A stretch of 64,000 nucleotides of DNA from Hippasteria phrygiana (taxonomy: Eukaryota; Echinodermata; Asteroidea; Valvatida; Goniasteridae). Of the stretch, positions 54,887 through 64,000 are shown in pieces (the first letter of the stretch is position 1; each line of letters opens with the position of its first letter). The stretch is taken from assembly GCA_037893225.1 (NCBI GenBank), contig JAZGUH010000331.1:372001-436000 (forward strand). Direction: 5' to 3'. Made by a program: the position numbers and the translations under genes. The notes under the pieces were generated by a model. That model ran no database searches and was not told the origin of the DNA. It saw only the letters and a list, made by a program, of their open reading frames with translations.

Positions 54887-57080
54887 CTGTAATTTTCGGA
54901 ATATAGACCGCGGCTTATACGTTGATTCTCACGCTGAAAAATGACCCTGCGGCTTTTACTTCGGGCGGTTTATACGGCAACAGTTGAAGAATAAAATCAG
55001 TCACACAAGGTTCGAAATTCACGACGGCCACGGCGACCAGTGCCGTCGATGCCCTAAGGATTAGTTGCCGTGATGCCCCTTGTAAAAATGCACTATTCAC
55101 GGCCAGTTGTGCTGTGCTCCATTAATACTTTGGCCGTTGTGCCCTTCTTGCCGAACCAAGCCCTGAAATTACTCAATTTGTTTGTACCAAACCGTTGCCG
55201 GATCCTACAAAACGGCGCTTTTCGATCGTGCTGGTAATTGCCCGTGCGCGTGATGAGCGATCGCGCTAGAGTCCGCACGGCACGTGCGCCCCATGTAAAA
55301 ACCTTCACAAAACCTTGATTCCCCAAGCAGACTGGTTCCCGTCCGTGCATTATTTTTCTTCTTTCTCACTGGGGCGGGAACCAGTCACAGCCTAAAAACA
55401 AGCTCTGAATCCGCGGCTACCTTTAGCCAGGTAGCTCTTACTACAGTAACCCGAACCCCCCAAAGCCAGCTAAGCCATGTGTGCGGTTTAGCGATGGTCC
55501 AGAGGGAGTAGCGTTGCCTGTTCAACTTAAAACAACGAACTCCCATAGTGCAAACGATCGTGCATAGTGTGCATGTGTGCTGCGATGACTCGGACACGTG
55601 GAAACCGAAGCGTTTTCTGTTTGCGATTTATTCGACAATTATGCCTTGCATCGCTTAATTAATTAATTAAAACGTTCCAGACAAATTGAACTCGACAAGT
55701 CGGCTATTAAGTGCAAGAATGACATGAATCATGATAAAACTCATTTCTGCCCCACGGAACCAAACTCATTTTTACTGGGCGACTTGAAAAAGGAGATCGA
55801 CAACGTTGACACTTTTTCCGCCAGCGATATAGCGCACCATGATTTCCCGAATGGCCCGTGCGGGGCGTGAATGCAACGTGGCCGGTGAAGATGGCGGCAA
55901 CGCACGGTAAAACGCGGCATGCCCGGCACGGGCCGTGTTTCCTCCATGACTATACAACTTAAAAGTTCAGGCAGTGATGGAAATAAGAAAAAAAATGATT
56001 AGCAAATTATGCTAATCATATTGTCATTTGATAAGCAATGTGATAAAATTGACTAGCAAAAGAAAAACCACGACAAACTCAATGTTATTACTAATATGAA
56101 TCATTTTTTTATTAATATTGATCGATGGGTGTGCTGAAGATATTAAAGCAACGTATTTAACAGTGCTACGCATTCCTTACTCATTAATTTCTAAGTGGTT
56201 AAGAAAACAAATACGCAAGCCGTAAGCTCAGTTTTCATTGTTTCTTGGCACCTTCCACATGTCTAAAAGTTTCGCTCACTGCCGTGAGAGACTAATTGTA
56301 CAAATACACCAGTATGCAAGCAAGACCTTCATCTGGCCTTCGTGCCAATTTTGACATCACGAAGGCCAAAATGGCCTTGGCCCCCAGATTACGAATTTCA
56401 AACCCTGGGTGCCGTTTACGTTCGCTCTACTCATCACTTGTTGGAAATAAAGGAAACCAATCCAGAGGGACCGAATAGACTTGCAAATGTTCCATAAGTA
56501 CCGTTCACACCTCACAAATCGTGTGGTGCGTCTGTTCGTTTTTGTCTGTTTTATTGTTGTGTAATCCATGTTGTTTATTATTTCACTGGTCAATTGGTGA
56601 CTGTTGAGCTCAGATTAGTGGTTAAAGTTGTCATTGTCTTTGTAATTCCCCCCGCCCCATCAAAAAAAAAGAACTGCCGCGCGGCCCACCCAGCCAGGAC
56701 GCTCATCCAGCCCGTCAAAATTGGTAATTTCGAGGACTTATGAAAGTTTATTGGGCTCCGTGCGCGTCGAATGAGGGCGCTGTCCACAGATACTCGTATA
56801 CCACCAGTGGGATTGCTTTGTCTGTTTGCTGACTCTCGATAATTGCATTTTCAATAAGAATATCATAGCGGGAACCAGACACTTAAATTAAGTCAGGTAA
56901 GATGACGTCGATATTGAACCCAAACTCGCCTTTTCTTTCCGCCTATCTCGTTCTTGCGCTGCTTACACTTTAGGATTGCATGTGATTTCGATAGTGGAAC
57001 CATTTTACATACGAGCGCTATGCAGCACGATGACTTTTGTGGTCGGTCGTCAGCGCCGCGGTGCGGTTTATACGCCGGTG

Positions 57081-59101
57081 TAGGCCTGTTCCGGGTATCC
57101 GGGTACCCGGATACCCGAATGCCGGCGTCAATATCCGGTTCCATTTTTCCGGTTCGGGTACCCGAAACTTACGGTGAAAAATTCAATGTAAGGTTTCATA
57201 CCAAAAATAAATAAATAAATACAGAGAATTCGATCTATTTCAAACTCTGTTCCGACTCGAAAGACCCGAACCGTCCGGCGGTGTTTTGAAAACAATGCGT
57301 CAACAAAAATGCAGTGAATGGAAAGTATCAATAATGTGGTCGGCCAACGCTGTTTGTATCTTATCTATAGCTATCTTGTTGCTTATTATAGTCTGTCAAT
57401 GGAAGTGAACTGCGGTTTACGCTGGGGCTAAACTAGCTCCGCGGTATGAGCGGGCGGGAGTAATATTGATCTTGAGAGAGTGAACGTTGCTCAGACACTG
57501 GGGCAGCGGGAATGGGAAGCGCTCTCCGTATTAGGCCTACGGGTATACGTTAAAACAAAAACAATAAAAGGCTTTGCTTGGAGGAGGCTTTGCTTGGAGT
57601 ATTAAATTTGTTTTATGGTGTGTGATTATTTTGGTGTCCGACTACATGTACATGTACATGTGCCCTGTCAACTCGTACCCGAGTCAACTCGTACCCAGGT
57701 TAACTCGTACCCAGGCATGCCAGGTTAACTCGTACTCTGTGGATGATTTAATATTTAACCCCTTGCGTACGGAAGACGCCAAAATGGCGCAAAAAACAAA
57801 AAACAGTACCACTAGGCCGGATGACGCCATTTGCCGCTATTTGTGCAATTTCAATCCATTGTTGGATTATTGTGTATGTTACGCTTGACTGCACAAGCAA
57901 AGGCCGGCGCGACACCCCGGCGCCTCCTGTAAATAACCGTACTCGAGGTCTTTTTAAATATCTGAACCTTCTAAACGATATTTTTTATAGAGACTGGACG
58001 ACAGGTAATGAGTAATGACTGCAGATGTGAAAACGTCTTCAATGGAGAATGTCTTATATAATAGGTCAAATTTAACATAACTAATGTTCAACTTCAAAGG
58101 TCCTGGTGTCCCTGAAATAATTGAAATCAGTAATAAACACAAAGCCAAGATCGTAACTTTGCCTTAATAAGGCGGTTACACTACATGACCCCCCATTTTT
58201 GTTCTTGTGCTGGATATTTTTCGCCGTCCCTGCGACAGAAGAACCGCCCCAGTATAAAATCGCTTTGGACAAGGCTTTACCTCTTTTTTTACCAAGAAGA
58301 TAGTGGCACGCTCCGTGCAGTCGCCCAATCACAGGCTATTACGAACGTTGTGATATCTGGCCGGCGCCGAACAACCAATAAGTCCATATAAAGAGCCATA
58401 GTAGACCAATCACGCAGTTCAGTGAGTCCACCTCGCACACGTGCCGTCCAATCAGCACACAGCACTCGCTCCCCGGCCCCTGTGTGCAGTGCACGTGCGG
58501 CATGCAGTGCATGCATAGACTGGTTGCCGCATTTCCATAATGCCTTCTTTGGCACTTAGTGGGCGGCGCGGCGGGAACCAGTACAGCATTGCTGCATTGA
58601 GCATGACACGCGTGTTTTCATCACGGTGATAGGAAATCACGCACCGAAAGGAACTTGTAATCGCGAAGGGAACTTGTCAAAACAACGGAGGTTTCTTAAA
58701 AAAAATAGCGAATGTAAGTAGGCAAACAAATTACAAGCGTTTTTGACGGAAATATGTTATTGAGAGGCATTTTGTGAAGACGGAAAATACAACAGGATTA
58801 TTTTTTTTATTGATTTTTTAATGTTTTTTGTTTACTTGCCGATACAAATTTTAGGGTCGCAGCCGTAAAATTAGAACGGGTAACCGGAAGCAAAACTATT
58901 TTTTGCGGGGGCCTTTTAGCGGCTGCACGGTGCACACAAGGACATTACAAACCTTGCTCTATGATTAGACAGTGTTTGTTTGTTTGTTTGTTTGTTTTTT
59001 TTTTGTTTTTTTTCAACGGTCCACTTCCGGGTACCCGAGAACCGAACCAGTGTGGCATTCGGGTATCCGGATCCAAAATTACCCGTGAACGCACAGCCCT
59101 A
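57081..59101. mobile_element. hAT-like element (2.0 kb) nested in the TA-flanked element
   Basis: Ends are TAGGCCTGTTCCGGG and, inward from the right, TAGGGCTGTGCGTTC. An exact 8-bp duplication CGCCGGTG flanks it (57,073-57,080; 59,102-59,109). GGGTACCCG phrases near both ends link it to the MITEs at 45,473 and 46,761. No transposase is recognised. A TTAA MITE (57,759-57,953) is nested inside. Confidence 0.8.
57759..57953. mobile_element. Copy 3 of the 26,850 TTAA MITE
   Basis: TTAA + CCCCTTGCGTACGG at the left and GTACTCGAGG at a decayed right end (57,953). Core CACTAGGCCGGATGACGCC. Confidence 0.75.
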
Positions 59102-59213
59102 CGCCGGTGCGGCTAATACGGCGACTTTAAATCTTAATTTGCAGATTTGTGCGTGCTGCGGCTTATACTCCACGCGGCCTATATTCTGAAAATTACGGTA
59201 CATGTACCTTTAA

Positions 59214-59559
59214 CCCTAACTCCCTACATAATTTTTCTTACTTGTAACCTGAATCCTCCAATATCCACTGATTCCAAAATCCTCCAATACGGTTTGTTAC
59301 TGGGGACCACTGCCTGAATCCTACAAAATCCTCCAATGGGTTGTGGATAAACACCCCAGTAACCTCAATCCTCCGAAATCATCCAGCACCAGATTTGCCC
59401 TGATGTCCTGGATACTCTATTTTCCTCTAGAGGTAAAAATCCTCTCATCATGCGTTCAATCCTGCAAAATCCTCTGATGCTTCAACTTCCAAAGAATCTC
59501 AATCCTTTAAATTCCTCCATTTGGCAAAGAGGATTTTGAAGGATTTGGGAAGGTTAGAA
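59214..59559. mobile_element. 346-bp piggyBac MITE, deletion derivative of the 15,843 element
   Basis: TTAA (59,210-59,213) + CCCTAACTCCCTACAT and ...GGGAAGGTTAG + AA + TTAA (59,560-59,563). Its two ends match the two ends of the 6.26-kb piggyBac element, and the interior has the same TCCTCCAA / GGAGGATT repeats. Confidence 0.85.
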
Positions 59560-59573
59560 TTAATGCACATCAA

Positions 59574-59747
59574 ACAATAGACCCAAGACGTAATGACGTA
59601 ATGGCTTTGTTTACATGTGCGCTTTCCTATGGGAGCCAGATTGGCAGGCTTGCAGATCGGGACGCCAGACAATCGTCCCCAACTGGCTCCCATAGCAAAG
59701 CGCACATGTAAACAAAGCGTAGCGTCATTTTGTCTTGGGTCTATTGT
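59574..59747. mobile_element. Foldback MITE (174 bp)
   Basis: ACAATAGACCCAAGACG on the left is mirrored by TTGGGTCTATTGT on the right. The arms continue through TTTGTTTACATGTGCGCTTT and TATGGGAGCCAG for about 63 bp each, around a ~48-bp centre. Confidence 0.8.
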
Positions 59748-60038
59748 CTACAGTAATCAGTCATCAGTAATCAGTAACCGTGGCGAGCAGTATTTCTCTA
59801 TTGTGCACTAAACCCGACTGCTACATTGGGCAATTATGGGAGACTTTTTGCTGAAATTTGTTATGACAGAACTTGGTGTTTATGCTAATGCGTGTGTTGA
59901 TGTCATGCCGGTGTGTGCTGTATTACAAAATATTGGGGTTTTTATCACAAGCTATCTCAGCATGCATTACAAAATCATTACACGTGCGCAAAAAATTCCC
60001 TGATCAATTATGTAATGCTGAGAGTACTGCCTACTTAC

Positions 60039-60161
60039 CTAACGCTACATCTACGGGTTGCAGCTATGACTTTGGTATCTTCACATCCACTCAGGTGCAC
60101 TGTGGTCTCCACTGCACCAAGCACAATGGTGGAATGACGGCATTTCTCTATGCTCACAAAC
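60039..60161 (-). CDS. TBCCD1: TBCCD1-like gene, TBCC-domain exon
   Basis: A 123-bp exon with acceptor CCACCAG and donor GTAAGTAGG. It encodes SIEKCRHSTIVLGAVETTVH and KVIAATRRC, the repeating beta-helix pattern of TBCC/C-CAP-type domains. Phases 2 in and 2 out fit both neighbours. Confidence 0.92.
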
Positions 60162-60454
60162 CTGGTGGATTAATGAAAAATAGAAACACTTGTGAATAGC
60201 CAACAGAAACATGATCAGCTTCAAGGCATTTTCATATGGAAAAGGGTACGGGTCAATTTTCCAAATGGTTAAATTGTTTTAATCTTACAATTTTCAGAAC
60301 TTTTGATGTCTAATCCCCCCAGTTTGCTGAATGATGTCTTTGATCTGATTTTCCGACTTGAAGCTCCAAATATTGGCTAAGAAACTAAGTGGGTGTGCTT
60401 ACGCTTCTCTGGCAGTATAAATGTATGTTATCTTTTACGATATTACTTTCTATG

Positions 60455-60850
60455 TGGTACACAGGCACACTGTGAAGCCATTTTGTGAAAAACAATTCAA
60501 CACTCTTACCTTAACTGCAACTATGATTCTTCAGCTTTTTGATAAAAGAACACAACTTATCATTTTTGGACAAAGTTATTCATCATATGCGGGCAAAATA
60601 AGGCACAAAGGTTGTTTTTAGAAAGGTTTGGAATCTTCCTCTTGTACTTTTTAGCAATGATAGTAGGTATTAATGAAGGCATGGTAACTTTTTATTGAAT
60701 TCAAATTTTATGTGCACCGCTACACTGTAAAGCCATGTTGTGTGGAAGTTTGTAATGCTCTAGAAAGGTTTTTATAACTTCCCCTTGTACTTACTTGAGG
60801 GGTGACAGTAGGTAAATGAAGGCATGGTGGCATCTATGAACCTTGACCCG
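60455..60850. repeat. Imperfect tandem duplication including part of a TBCCD1 exon
   Basis: Segments CACTGTGAAGCCATTTTGTG (near 60,470) and TAGAAAGGTTTGG...GTAGGTATTAATGAAGGCATG (60,617-60,684) are repeated at 60,722 and 60,763-60,824. The second set contains the real exon 60,795-60,874. The first has lost the splice donor. Confidence 0.6.
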
Positions 60851-60874
60851 AGCATCTACAAGAGTTGAAGAGCT
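60795..60874 (-). CDS. TBCCD1: TBCCD1-like gene, TBCC-domain exon
   Basis: An 80-bp exon with acceptor CTGTTTTAG and donor GTAAGTAC. It encodes SSSTLVDARVKVHRCHHAFI then YLLSPL. KxHRCxxxFIYLLSPL is a hallmark start of the TBCC-like domain of TBCCD1. A nearer AG at 60,856-60,857 would break the phase and was rejected. Confidence 0.92.
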
Positions 60875-61439
60875 CTAAAACAGACCAAACATAAGGACAG
60901 CATCAACAACACAAGTTTCATTGAGTGGTGGGAAGCAATCAGCTTCCAATGTTATTTTGTTATGCAAGTTTGACCCAAACAAGGCTAAAAGCCACTCGAT
61001 GTACAATGCTGTGAAAGGAAAAACAACAACTAGGTACAGCTAGAGTATATTGGTGGGAACAGGCAGAAAGCTGAGTTTCACGCTCAAACACCCTAACTGG
61101 AGGAACCAAGCATTTACTATGAAAATATCTGCAGAACAGACTAAAAGTAGCCACAGATCTCCAGGGAGAGAGTGATTGTAAGGATGAACCAAACTCTTCT
61201 CCAACCAAATTAACAATGCGCTTCTGTCAATCAATCTATATTTACTTTGGGGTGACAAGTAACTTTTATTCCAACGAACGGCCCTGTTTCACCAGACAAG
61301 TCTCCTACCACATGGCGAGGAACATGACAAATGAAATGCACATGGGAACAAGGATGGCAAAATATAATGGCAGACATACAAAAACTGCTCATCTCATAAT
61401 TGACACACAGGCCTAATTATTTAAAACAAATAATCCGTC
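60875..61439. other. Intron sequence, no gene seen
   Basis: Chance ORFs only; no recognised repeats. Confidence 0.5.
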
Positions 61440-61900
61440 AAACAAACAAGGGAAACCGACTACGTAAATTGAAATAAATTTTCAAAGTAAACAAAGAAAA
61501 CTGGCAAAGAGTGGGATTCGAACCTGCAACCTCCGGAATACCGTCCCGCGCTTGACCGACTGAGCTATCTTGCCCTATATTGCAAGAATCCTAAATCCCA
61601 AATTGTCAGTTTTCTTTGTTCGGAGGCGCTAGTCAGAAGTCATAAACCCAGAATGCCATATAGTCAGGTATCACACCCAATTTTTCAATACAACCTGGGA
61701 AGCGACATTGTGGGATTCACTCAATGAGGATACGACTTTTTAACTTATAATTCGTCAAACAAACCACAAGGGAAACTGATTAGGTAAATTTGAATATATT
61801 TTCAAAGTGAACAAAGAAAAATGGCAGGAGCGGGACTCGAACCTGCGACCTCCAGAATACCGTACCAGCGCTCTACCAACTGAGCTATCTTGCCCAAATA
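61440..61900 (-). repeat. tRNA-derived SINE, two tandem units
   Basis: tRNA-like heads on the minus strand at 61,502-61,574 (diverged) and 61,822-61,894, spaced 320 bp, each with the GGTTCGAATCC/GGTTCGAGTCC B-box. Same family as the palindromic array but older by divergence. Confidence 0.85.
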
Positions 61901-62059
61901 ATCAACTGAACTGATCAGTTTCAGTATTAAGCCAGTCATCGAGGGTAACTGCAACAAATGCCTCTGTTGACTTCAGTAAGTTCCAGACTTGCTCAAGCTT
62001 TTAAAGTGGTGCCTTATTAGTAAAACAGGGAACCATCATGCACCGTCGGGCAAACTAAC

Positions 62060-62108
62060 CTTGGACAGAGTCTGCTTACAAATCTGTGACAACACAACCA
62101 ACTTGCAT
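62060..62108 (-). CDS. TBCCD1: TBCCD1-like gene, 49-bp exon
   Basis: A small exon with acceptor TTCTGCAG and donor GTTAGT. It encodes CKLVVLSQICKQTLSK, matching the SQ-x-xKQTL segment at the entry to the TBCC-like domain of TBCCD1. Phase 2 in, 0 out. Confidence 0.88.
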
Positions 62109-62361
62109 CTGCAGAAAGACAATGAAAAACTACAATAATGCTGTGTTGTTTTCATGAAAAAAAATACAACAAATACACAGTACGAAACATGACAATATCT
62201 CTGTAATATCTCTCCTGATGACAGTCGGAGCATACTGAACGAAATGTCAAGTACAAGTTTATACTGGAAGATCCTTTAAGAACCACACTTTCGAGTTAGT
62301 TATTTCACATGGTACATGTATATCCACAAAACATTTCTCTCTAGTTGGCTTAGTTACTCAC

Positions 62362-62425
62362 TTCGGTGGTGCTTTCTGTGCATTGGTTGCCATGCGACCC
62401 CTCTTCACGGCCTCTCCATCACCAC
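62362..62425 (-). CDS. TBCCD1: TBCCD1-like gene, 64-bp exon
   Basis: Acceptor TTGCCAG, donor GTGAGT. It encodes GDGEAVKRGRMATNAQKAPP, a basic linker before the TBCC-like domain. Phase 1 in, 2 out, consistent with the exons on either side. Confidence 0.82.
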
Positions 62426-63776
62426 CTGGCAAGGTATAATTGATATATGATAAAATATATCTTGCTGGGTATAGAATCAACTGATCCATGAAGCCTCACC
62501 CATGGACACAGCTGGGCATACTATGCACATGCCACACGTCAATCACAATGCCATATTTTTGTCAGACCATAGTCGCGGCTGTGATTGGTCAATGGCAAGG
62601 GATGGGACTCATTGGATTGGTCTATTTTTGCACACCATGTTCTATTTTTAATTTGTATGGAAGTCGCCCAATACAGGGCTATCTAGGTAAAGGGCTACAA
62701 CAGAGGTGGTGGGGTTGGCCACATTATAAATATTTAGTAGATACCAAAGAAATTAGCCCAATTTTCAGGCCTATAGACCCAGTAACACACCTTGTGTGGT
62801 TTTCACAAATTACCATTTTAGTTGTCCAAACTGGGTTTCCCAAGTCTTGTGGCCAGAATAAATTCCAAGTTTTTGTAAATACAGATTTTTGCATTGGTTT
62901 AGCCTGATGACAGGCTGACTAACATTACGACACTTTGTTTTGAATGGAACTGTGAATTAAGCATTTGCACCCTGCTTTTTCCCATTCACAGCAAATTTAG
63001 AAAATTTATTTCCAAATTCTATTCATGCTAAAACACTTTCCGAAAGAACACAATCAATTTTTAAAAGCATACATCGTATGTGCAAAGTAATTACAAATTT
63101 TCAATCCATTGAAGTCTCATGGATGCAGTGCATGTGATGGATTCTCATGTGTCCACCGTCTTGGCTGGTGCTGATCACACGGTCAACATGGCGGATTTCG
63201 ACGACCTTTCTCCCAAACTTCCATCTATCACTTTCCTCTTTGAAGAAGCAAGTTTCTTGGGATCAGATCCCAGTTGGCCTTTGCCTTTCCTTTGCCTTTC
63301 CTAGAGGGAGTTTTTTCTGACACTGAGATTTTTGCGATAACAGCTTCCACAACATCAACATAAGCTAGTGGCTTTTGCGAATCCACGTGGTCCAAATGGA
63401 CTTTTCCGTCCATTTCACAGTAACTTGTACAAGATTATGCACTTAGGCACTTTTACAAATAATGTGTCACTGGACTGTTACAGAATTTGCATGAAACGGT
63501 CTCCCAAATTTGTGAACCACTGCTTGTTTCTACTGGTAAGACAGTAAAGAAATTGTGATAATTCATACAGTTGAACGTAGCCTTTTGTAAGTCTTGCACA
63601 ATCTTGCAGAATCATGTGAGTAATAGAAGTAAGTGAGCCAGAATTACACATTTTCATGGAAGACTTTATGACTTACATGTAAACAATAGCAAACACTGCA
63701 AATGAAATTGTTACTTGAAAGTTTCATTCGGTAGCAGAGCTGGTAAGGTAGAAAAAGAAGTGTACAGTTATAATAC
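62426..63776. other. Intron sequence with unassigned ORFs
   Basis: A 139-aa plus-strand ORF (62,488-62,907) and a Lys/Gly-rich 61-aa minus-strand ORF (63,228-63,413) show no family I recognise and lie within the intron. They are probably repeat-derived or chance. Confidence 0.4.
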
Positions 63777-63897
63777 CTGCAGTAGGCCAGGAGAGTCTGT
63801 GCCCAGCTGAGATGCATGCAGCGACACCATATGGGTTGAGTACCAGACTAGTTCGGATCCAAGACTCAAACGTGCGGCATGTGAAGGCTAATGTGAT
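63777..63897 (-). CDS. TBCCD1: TBCCD1-like gene, exon nearest the right edge
   Basis: A 121-bp exon with acceptor GAATGCAG and donor GTATTATAA. It encodes ITLAFTCRTFESWIRTSLVL and NPYGVAACISAGHRLSWPTA. ESWxRxSLVLNP(F/Y)G is strongly TBCCD1-like. TBCCD1 is a centrosome-associated relative of tubulin cofactor C needed for centrosome and Golgi positioning in studied animals and protists. The gene's 5' exons lie beyond 64,000. Confidence 0.88.
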
Positions 63898-64000
63898 CTG
63901 CATTCAGAAAAGATGAAAGTATACATTGACAAAATGGTTGGCTTTTTTTTATCTCGCTTCTTTGACATAAGTCACTAATTATTCCAGCATGCTTCCAGCC

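Larger units (their letters stand above)
54887..59198. mobile_element. Tc1/mariner-like element (TA-flanked), with nested insertions
   Basis: The left end CTGTAATTTTCGGAATATAG follows TA (54,885-54,886). The right end, read inward, is CCGTAATTTTCAGAATATAG before TA (59,199-59,200). Subterminal GCGGCTTATAC / GCGGTTTATACG phrases occur at both ends and at the nested-insertion edge. A 2.0-kb hAT-like element is inserted at 57,081-59,101. No transposase ORF was recognised in 54,907-57,080. Confidence 0.7.

Noticed and set aside
62488..62907. 139-aa ORF as a host gene
   Set aside because: It lies in a TBCCD1 intron, has no recognised motif and no splice or promoter support.

Overview
The window is animal nuclear DNA. 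The best guide is one interrupted host gene on the minus strand: nine exons between 63,897 and 25,655, all with GT-AG junctions and consistent phase, encode the C-terminal 311 residues of a TBCCD1-like protein (TBCC domain-containing protein 1). Everything else is intronic or 3' flanking sequence filled with mobile DNA. The mix (Ty3/gypsy, piggyBac, hAT, Helitron-like, tRNA-derived SINEs, a protein-primed-type DNA polymerase element) fits a marine invertebrate such as a non-vertebrate deuterostome or a lophotrochozoan; the species cannot be named from the sequence alone.

Layout. 1-3,310: Helitron-like repeats packed with TGACGTCA palindromes. 3,335-9,255: a decayed Ty3/gypsy element (gag, protease, RT, RNase H, integrase, plus a 3' ORF with a SAP domain) and an antisense fragment of another; a second gag fragment lies at 11,058-11,283. 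11,540-22,277: a ~61-bp minisatellite broken up by a reversed Helitron-like piece, SINE copies, a 27-bp minisatellite and a 6.26-kb piggyBac element. That piggyBac element itself carries a 2.5-kb palindromic array of eight tRNA-like SINE units. 25,655-63,897: TBCCD1 exons with introns holding TTAA-flanked MITEs, hAT elements with 8-bp duplications, another CRE-rich Helitron-like element and a Tc1/mariner-like element with a hAT nested inside it.

The most notable object is at 27,775-41,716, inside the last TBCCD1 intron. It is a 13.9-kb virus-like element with two ~4.97-kb terminal inverted repeats, each carrying a complete-length family B DNA polymerase gene. The right copy is intact (1,424 aa) and the left copy is broken by two frameshifts. 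The 4-kb unique centre encodes a cysteine-rich protein, a PCNA-like sliding clamp, a VLTF3-like late transcription factor and one or two death-fold proteins, plus an 11-bp repeat array. I see no integrase, capsid, packaging ATPase or protease. The ends start AG and stop CT and are flanked by CCAGG, which resembles Polintons, but the gene content differs. The inner edge of the inverted repeats falls inside the 12th codon of two unrelated genes, giving them the same start and promoter. This looks like repeat expansion during replication. The clamp, transcription factor and left polymerase genes each contain a frame break, so the copy appears dead or is affected by sequencing indels.
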